Part shown: positions 59,974 through 64,000 of the stretch, one piece after another
How positions within the stretch are numbered: the first letter of the stretch is position 1
How the letters are laid out: every line of letters begins with the position of its first letter
Assembly: GCA_017304845.1 (NCBI GenBank)
Contig: JAFKLL010000013.1
Span: 1 to 64,000, forward strand
Reading direction: 5' to 3'
From: Solirubrobacterales bacterium
GTDB taxonomy: Bacteria; Actinomycetota; Thermoleophilia; Solirubrobacterales; 70-9
DNA: 64,000 nt
The notes under the pieces: generated by a model
Told to the model about the DNA's origin: nothing
The model's database searches: none
The model's input: the letters and a program-made list of their open reading frames with translations, nothing else
Position numbers and translations under genes: made by a program

Positions 59974-61311
59974 TTGAAGGCCACCATCGGGTCACTCATG
60001 CTCACCGTCGCGCTGCTCTTCGGCGGCGCCGATCGCGCCGCCGCGCTTCAGGACTTCCCGTTGCCGACCGGCGATGCCGGCCTGATCGACGCGAACCAGG
60101 GGCCCCACTTCGGCAACCGCGGCATCATCAGCTGGCGGGGCTCGCTCTGGTTCGCCGAGGAGGACGCGAACAAGATCGGGGTGGCGACCACCGGCGGGCA
60201 GATCTCCGAGGTCACGATCCCATCCGCGATCAGCGAGCCGGAGTACGGCCCGTTCGCTCTCTCGGCGGTGCGCAACGACCAGTTCTGGTTCGCCGCCGAC
60301 GGCGCCCCGCTCGAGGGACGCGTCGTCAGGCTCAGCCCGGAGCTCAACTCGAACTACTGGAACCTCGGCTACAACAAGCTGCTGGCGATCGTCGCCGACC
60401 CGGCCGGCGGCGCCTGGGTCACCTACGACGACGGCGAGGGCATCTCCTACTACGACAACGACAACGTCGAGCATTACTTCGAGGAGCCCCAGTACCTCGA
60501 TCCCGGTCCGATCACGGTCGGTGGCGACGGGGCGGCCTGGTTCGGAGACGGCTCCTCGACCATCAAGCGGATCACCAAGTCGGGCTCCCTGACGAACTAC
60601 CACGCCAGCGGCGACGGCGACATCACCTCGATCACCACCGGCCCCGACGGATCGGTCTGGTACTCGAAGTTCAATCCCGGCTACGGCATCTTCGGGCCGC
60701 CGGCCAGCGGCGGAGTGATCGGCCGCATGACCCTGAGCGGCTCGCCCAAGCTGTTCGAGCCGCCGGTCGACGATCTGCTGCCGAGCTCGCTGATCGCCGG
60801 ACCGGACGGCGCGATCTGGTTCACGACCGGGTTCGGCGAGGGAATCGGCCGCGTGACCCCCGCCGGCCGTTACTCGCTGATCAACATGCCGGGCGGACGC
60901 ACCGCCGACTCGATCGCCTTCGGCCCGGACGGCGCCCTCTGGTACACGGACTCGCGTCTCAACCGGATCGGCCGGATGACCATCCCCGAGTTCAACCGGG
61001 CGACCGCGGCGCGCAAGCCGCAGATCCTCTCCCGGAGCCTGCGGGCGAACCGGCGCGGCGTCGCCAAGCTGCGGATCGCCTGCCCGGTCGGCCCCTACCC
61101 CTGCCACGGCAATATCGCCGTCGCCGCGGGCCGCAAGGCGATCGGCAAGGGCTGGTACTCGCTGCCGATCGGCAAGACCCGGAGCTTCGCGGTCCGCCTG
61201 AACGGGCCCGGCAAGAAGCTGCTGCGCCGCAAGAAGACGCTCGCGGTCAAGGTGACTCTCAAGCCGGCCAACGCCAAGCCGGTCTCGCGGAAGATGAAAC
61301 TGAGGCGCTGA
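59974..61311 (+). CDS. secreted Vgb-like (virginiamycin B lyase-type) beta-propeller
   Basis: The 445-aa product starts with TTG 59974, 4 nt after AGGAGG. It has a signal peptide (MLTVALLFGGADRAAA). Six or seven propeller blades follow, with the repeating GPDGxxWF/Y pattern (GGDGAAWFGD, GPDGSVWYSK, GPDGAIWFTT, GPDGALWYTD), like Vgb streptogramin lyases. The catalytic His/Glu set of Vgb is not obvious, so lyase activity is doubtful. The last about 90 residues form a basic Cys-containing tail (ACPVGPYPCHGNIAVAAGRKA) like that of the 903-aa protein. It probably acts as an extracellular binding propeller. Confidence 0.85.
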   Translation: MKATIGSLMLTVALLFGGADRAAALQDFPLPTGDAGLIDANQGPHFGNRGIISWRGSLWFAEEDANKIGVATTGGQISEVTIPSAISEPEYGPFALSAVRNDQFWFAADGAPLEGRVVRLSPELNSNYWNLGYNKLLAIVADPAGGAWVTYDDGEGISYYDNDNVEHYFEEPQYLDPGPITVGGDGAAWFGDGSSTIKRITKSGSLTNYHASGDGDITSITTGPDGSVWYSKFNPGYGIFGPPASGGVIGRMTLSGSPKLFEPPVDDLLPSSLIAGPDGAIWFTTGFGEGIGRVTPAGRYSLINMPGGRTADSIAFGPDGALWYTDSRLNRIGRMTIPEFNRATAARKPQILSRSLRANRRGVAKLRIACPVGPYPCHGNIAVAAGRKAIGKGWYSLPIGKTRSFAVRLNGPGKKLLRRKKTLAVKVTLKPANAKPVSRKMKLRR

Positions 61312-61349
61312 CGGCCTTGGGAGCCGGGCCCGCGGATAGTCTGCGGGCC

Positions 61350-62564
61350 ATGGTGGAAGAGGCCCCGGCCCGTACCCATGCCGAGTTGGAGGCGATCTTC
61401 GACGAGGTCGAAGCGCCGTTCGCATTCGTCGATCTCGACGCGATGTGGTCGAACGCGGCCGCGATGCTGGAACGGGCCGGCGAGAAGCCGGTCCGGGTCG
61501 CCTCGAAGTCGCTGCGCTGCCGGCCGCTGATCGAACGGATCCTCGACCACGACGAGCGGTTCCGCGGGGTGATGAGCTTCACCCTGCCGGAGACCCTGTG
61601 GCTGGCCGAGCGCGGGATGGAGGATCTCCTGCTGGCCTACCCGACCACCGATCTCGAGGCGCTCTCCGAGCTGGCGCTGCGCTCCGTGGCCAGCCCGGGC
61701 GCCGCCCCGATCGTGATGGTCGACTGCGTCGAGCACCTCGACCTGATCGAGTCGGTGCTCGGCAGCCAGGCCTCGCCGGTCCGGCTCTGCCTCGACCTCG
61801 ACGCCTCCTGGTGGGGATTCAAGGGCAGGATCAAGGCCGGGCCGCAGCGCTCGCCGGTCCATTCCGCCGACCAGGCGGTGGCGCTGGCCGAGGAGATCGG
61901 CCGCCGCGACAAACTCGAGCTGGTCGCGCTGATGGCCTACGAGGGCCAGATCGCCGGGGTCGGCGACCGGGTGCCCGGCCGTCCCCTCCGCTCCCGGACG
62001 ATCCGCTGGATGCAGAAGAAGTCACGGGCCGAGATCGCCGAGCGCCGAGCCGAGGTGGTCGCCCGCCTGCGCGAGGTCGCGCCGATCGAGATCGTCAACG
62101 GCGGCGGCACCGGGTCGCTGGACTCGACCTCGGCCGAGGAGGCGGTGACCGAGGTGACCGCCGGATCGGGCTTCTTCGCCCCCGCGCAGTTCGACGCCTA
62201 CACCCGCTTCAGCCTCCGGCCGGCGGCCGGCTACGCCCTGCCGGTGGTGCGGCGCCCCGGCGCCGGGGTGGTCACCGCGCTCGGCGGCGGCTACCTGGCC
62301 TCGGGCCCGCTCGATCCCGGCCGGATGCCGGTTCCCTGGCTCCCGCCCGGCCTCGAGTTCGACAAGGAGGAGGGCGCCGGCGAGGTCCAGACCCCGCTGA
62401 CCGGGGCCGCCGCCGACGCGCTCGCCCTCGGCGACAACGTCTACCTGAGGCATGCCAAGGCGGGCGAGCTCTGCGAGCGGTTCGCCTCCCTCCTGCTGAT
62501 CGAGGGCGACGAGATCGTCGACGAGATCCCCACCTACCGGGGCGAGGGCGAGACCTTCCTCTAG
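61350..62564 (+). CDS. PLP-dependent alanine-racemase-fold enzyme (D-threonine aldolase / amino acid deaminase type)
   Basis: The 404-aa product starts at ATG 61350. The N-terminal barrel has AFVDLDAMWSNAAAML and VRVASKSLRCRPLIERIL, where the Lys of ASKS is the PLP Schiff-base residue. VMSFTLPETLWLAERG and IVNGGGTGSLDST supply the phosphate-binding loop. The C-terminal beta domain is of the D-threonine-aldolase-like kind (HAKAGELCERF near the end). It should act on a D- or hydroxy-amino acid. The stop shares CTAG with the convergent CoA-transferase gene. Confidence 0.85.
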   Translation: MVEEAPARTHAELEAIFDEVEAPFAFVDLDAMWSNAAAMLERAGEKPVRVASKSLRCRPLIERILDHDERFRGVMSFTLPETLWLAERGMEDLLLAYPTTDLEALSELALRSVASPGAAPIVMVDCVEHLDLIESVLGSQASPVRLCLDLDASWWGFKGRIKAGPQRSPVHSADQAVALAEEIGRRDKLELVALMAYEGQIAGVGDRVPGRPLRSRTIRWMQKKSRAEIAERRAEVVARLREVAPIEIVNGGGTGSLDSTSAEEAVTEVTAGSGFFAPAQFDAYTRFSLRPAAGYALPVVRRPGAGVVTALGGGYLASGPLDPGRMPVPWLPPGLEFDKEEGAGEVQTPLTGAAADALALGDNVYLRHAKAGELCERFASLLLIEGDEIVDEIPTYRGEGETFL

Positions 62565-63703
62565 GCCGACCCCGGCTCGGCCGGCGGGGCCTGGCGGTAG
62601 GTGGGCGGGGTGAGGCTGAGCCCGATCGGGTTGGCCGGCACCGTGACCGTGGAGCCGTCCGTCCGGGAGAGCGAGACCGTGGGGTCGAGGCCGAGCGACT
62701 CCGCGAACTGGAAGGCACGGTCGATGCCGTTGACCCGTCCGGCCGGGACCCGCGCGGCGGAGAGCCGCTCGATCCAGGTGTCGACCGTCTCCCGCGCGAG
62801 CACGGCCTCCAGCTCGACCCGCAACGCGTCCCGGTTCGCGACCCGGTTCTCGTTGGTCGAGAAGCGATCGTCGTCGGCGAGGCCGAGCCCGAGCACCCCG
62901 CAGAGGTCGCCGAACTGCCGGTCGTTGCCGACCGCGAGGACCAGGTCGCCGTCGGCGGCCGGGTAGGCCGAGTAGGGCGCGATCGAGGGGTGGTCGTTAC
63001 CCATGCGGCCGGGCACGACGCCGGCCGCCGTGTAGGCGGAGGACTGGTTGGCCAGGGCCGAGAGCAGCGAGGAGAGGAGGTCGATGTCGACCCGCTGCCC
63101 GGCGCCGGTCGCCTCGCGGTGACGGAGCGCCGCGAACATGCCGATCGTGGCGAAGAGGCCGGCCAGGATGTCGACCATCGCGACCCCTACCTTCTGCGGG
63201 CCGCCGTCCTCGGCGCCGGTGATGCTCATCAGGCCACCGACCGCCTGGACCAGGAGGTCGTAGCCGGGCAGGGCGGCGCCGCCGCCGTTGCCGAACCCGG
63301 TGATCGAGCAGTAGACGAGGCCGGGGTTCAGCTCGGAGATGTCCCCGTAGCCAAGGCCGAGCTCGTCCATCAGGCCGGCCCGGAAGTTCTCGACCACCAC
63401 GTCGGCCTTGGTCATCAGCCGCCAGGCTTCGGCCCGGCCCTTCTCGGTCTGCAGGTCGATCACCCGCGAGGTCTTGTTGCGGTTGACCGAGAGGAAGTAG
63501 GTCGAGGTGCCCCGGTCGTCCTGCGGCGGGCGCCAGGCACGGGTGTCGTCGCCGACGCCGGGGCGCTCGATCTTGATCACCTCGGCACCGAGGTCGGCCA
63601 GCATCATGGTCGCGAACGGCCCCGCCAACACGCGGGAGAAGTCGACCACGACCAGGCCGTCGAGCACGGACGGGCTTTCCGGGTTCGGGTTCATGGTGTT
63701 CAT
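62561..63703 (-). CDS. class III (CaiB/BaiF) CoA-transferase
   Basis: The 380-aa product has the family opening GLVVVDFSRVLAGPFATMMLADLGAEVIKIE, and VVVENFRAGLMDELGLGY holds the catalytic Asp region of the family. FGNGGGAALPGYDLLVQAVGG and the C-terminal VPAGRVNGIDRAF are also present. It moves CoA between carboxylic acids. Its start overlaps the stop of a 3-hydroxyacyl-CoA dehydrogenase gene (ATGA), so the two form an operon in fatty-acid or dicarboxylate catabolism. Confidence 0.93.
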   Translation of the reverse strand: MNTMNPNPESPSVLDGLVVVDFSRVLAGPFATMMLADLGAEVIKIERPGVGDDTRAWRPPQDDRGTSTYFLSVNRNKTSRVIDLQTEKGRAEAWRLMTKADVVVENFRAGLMDELGLGYGDISELNPGLVYCSITGFGNGGGAALPGYDLLVQAVGGLMSITGAEDGGPQKVGVAMVDILAGLFATIGMFAALRHREATGAGQRVDIDLLSSLLSALANQSSAYTAAGVVPGRMGNDHPSIAPYSAYPAADGDLVLAVGNDRQFGDLCGVLGLGLADDDRFSTNENRVANRDALRVELEAVLARETVDTWIERLSAARVPAGRVNGIDRAFQFAESLGLDPTVSLSRTDGSTVTVPANPIGLSLTPPTYRQAPPAEPGSA

Positions 63704-64000
63704 TGGTACTCGAAGAACCCCCGGCCGGTCTTCCTTCCGAGCAGGTTGGCGGCAACCATCCGCTGCAGCAGGGGCGGCGGTGCGTAGACCCGGTCGCGGT
63801 GCTCGCGGTGCAGGGTCTCGGCGACGCTCATCACCGTGTCGAGGCCGATCAGGTCGGAGAGGCGCAGCGGCCCCATCGGGTGCCCGCAGCCTCGGACCAT
63901 GCCGGTGTCGATGTCCTCGGCCGTGGCCAGCCCCTGCTCGAACATGCGAATCGCCGAGAGCAGGTAGGGGATCAGCAGGGCGTTGACCGTGAAGCCGGCG
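63700..64000 (-). CDS. 3-hydroxyacyl-CoA dehydrogenase, C-terminal part (5' end beyond window)
   Basis: Reading from base 64000 to 63700 gives AGFTVNALLIPYLLSAIRMFEQG, then TAEDIDTGMVRGCGHPMGPLRLSDLIGLD and the end LLGRKTGRGFFEYQ. This is the C-terminal helical domain of 3-hydroxybutyryl-CoA dehydrogenase (HBD/PaaH class); the NAD-binding half lies outside the window. It is co-transcribed with the CoA-transferase downstream. Confidence 0.9.
   Translation of the reverse strand, partial: AGFTVNALLIPYLLSAIRMFEQGLATAEDIDTGMVRGCGHPMGPLRLSDLIGLDTVMSVAETLHREHRDRVYAPPPLLQRMVAANLLGRKTGRGFFEYQ

Overview
The window is GC-rich (roughly 68-70% by eye) with strong G/C third-position bias, frequent GTG/TTG starts, 4-bp start/stop overlaps and at least one convincing leaderless promoter. 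Several secreted proteins end in short basic beta-rich tails of the kind common in Thermoleophilia. I infer a soil actinobacterium near Solirubrobacterales; this rests on protein style, not on a marker gene.

Region 1 (1-22.4 kb) is mostly chromosomal housekeeping and envelope functions: the end of a MacB/FtsX-type exporter, a PlsC acyltransferase, a PrsW-like protease, meso-diaminopimelate dehydrogenase, a two-component system, a CtpE-like P-type ATPase, aspartate decarboxylase, a diguanylate cyclase and several secreted proteases or unknown exported proteins. It includes an unusual acylphosphatase / LigD-type 3'-phosphoesterase fusion.

Region 2 (22.6-27.08 kb) is an island of visibly lower GC that ends at the 3' end of a tRNA-Arg(ACG) gene. 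It holds one tight minus-strand operon of four genes: an ImmA/IrrE peptidase fused to a macro domain, a small P-loop kinase fused to an adenylosuccinate-synthetase-like domain with Ser in place of the catalytic Asp, a DUF7002-type protein that could be an ADP-ribosyltransferase, and a deoxynucleoside kinase. I regard this as the best candidate for an undescribed system, probably a nucleotide- and ADP-ribose-based conflict or defence module.

Region 3 (27.1-31.7 kb) has DipZ, a secreted protein made of three copies of one domain, and a deletion scar where a 3' fragment of a GH92 alpha-mannosidase abuts a truncated exported protein.

Region 4 (31.7-55.5 kb) is a 24-kb minus-strand catabolic supercluster. 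It has four different amidohydrolase-superfamily enzymes, an isochorismatase-type amidase, a DUF1989 protein, an AA_synth protein, a nitrilase-family enzyme, a class II HDAC-like deacetylase, a class II aldolase, an aldehyde dehydrogenase and two ABC importers (NitT/TauT type and BMP/nucleoside type). The theme is uptake and stepwise hydrolysis of an N-heterocyclic or purine/pyrimidine-like compound. An IclR regulator lies inside it. Three promoters of the cluster carry the same tandem imperfect palindrome, GTTCA-N6-TGAAC, with the second copy offset by exactly 19 bp; this looks like the IclR operator and ties the parts into one regulon.

Region 5 (55.5-64 kb) has pyruvate kinase, a secreted penicillin-acylase-type Ntn hydrolase, tRNA-Ser(GCT), a Vgb-like beta-propeller, a PLP alanine-racemase-fold enzyme, a class III CoA-transferase and the C-terminal part of a 3-hydroxyacyl-CoA dehydrogenase running off the end. 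No gene-free stretch exceeds 300 bp. I saw no CRISPR array, rRNA or recognisable transposase/integrase.
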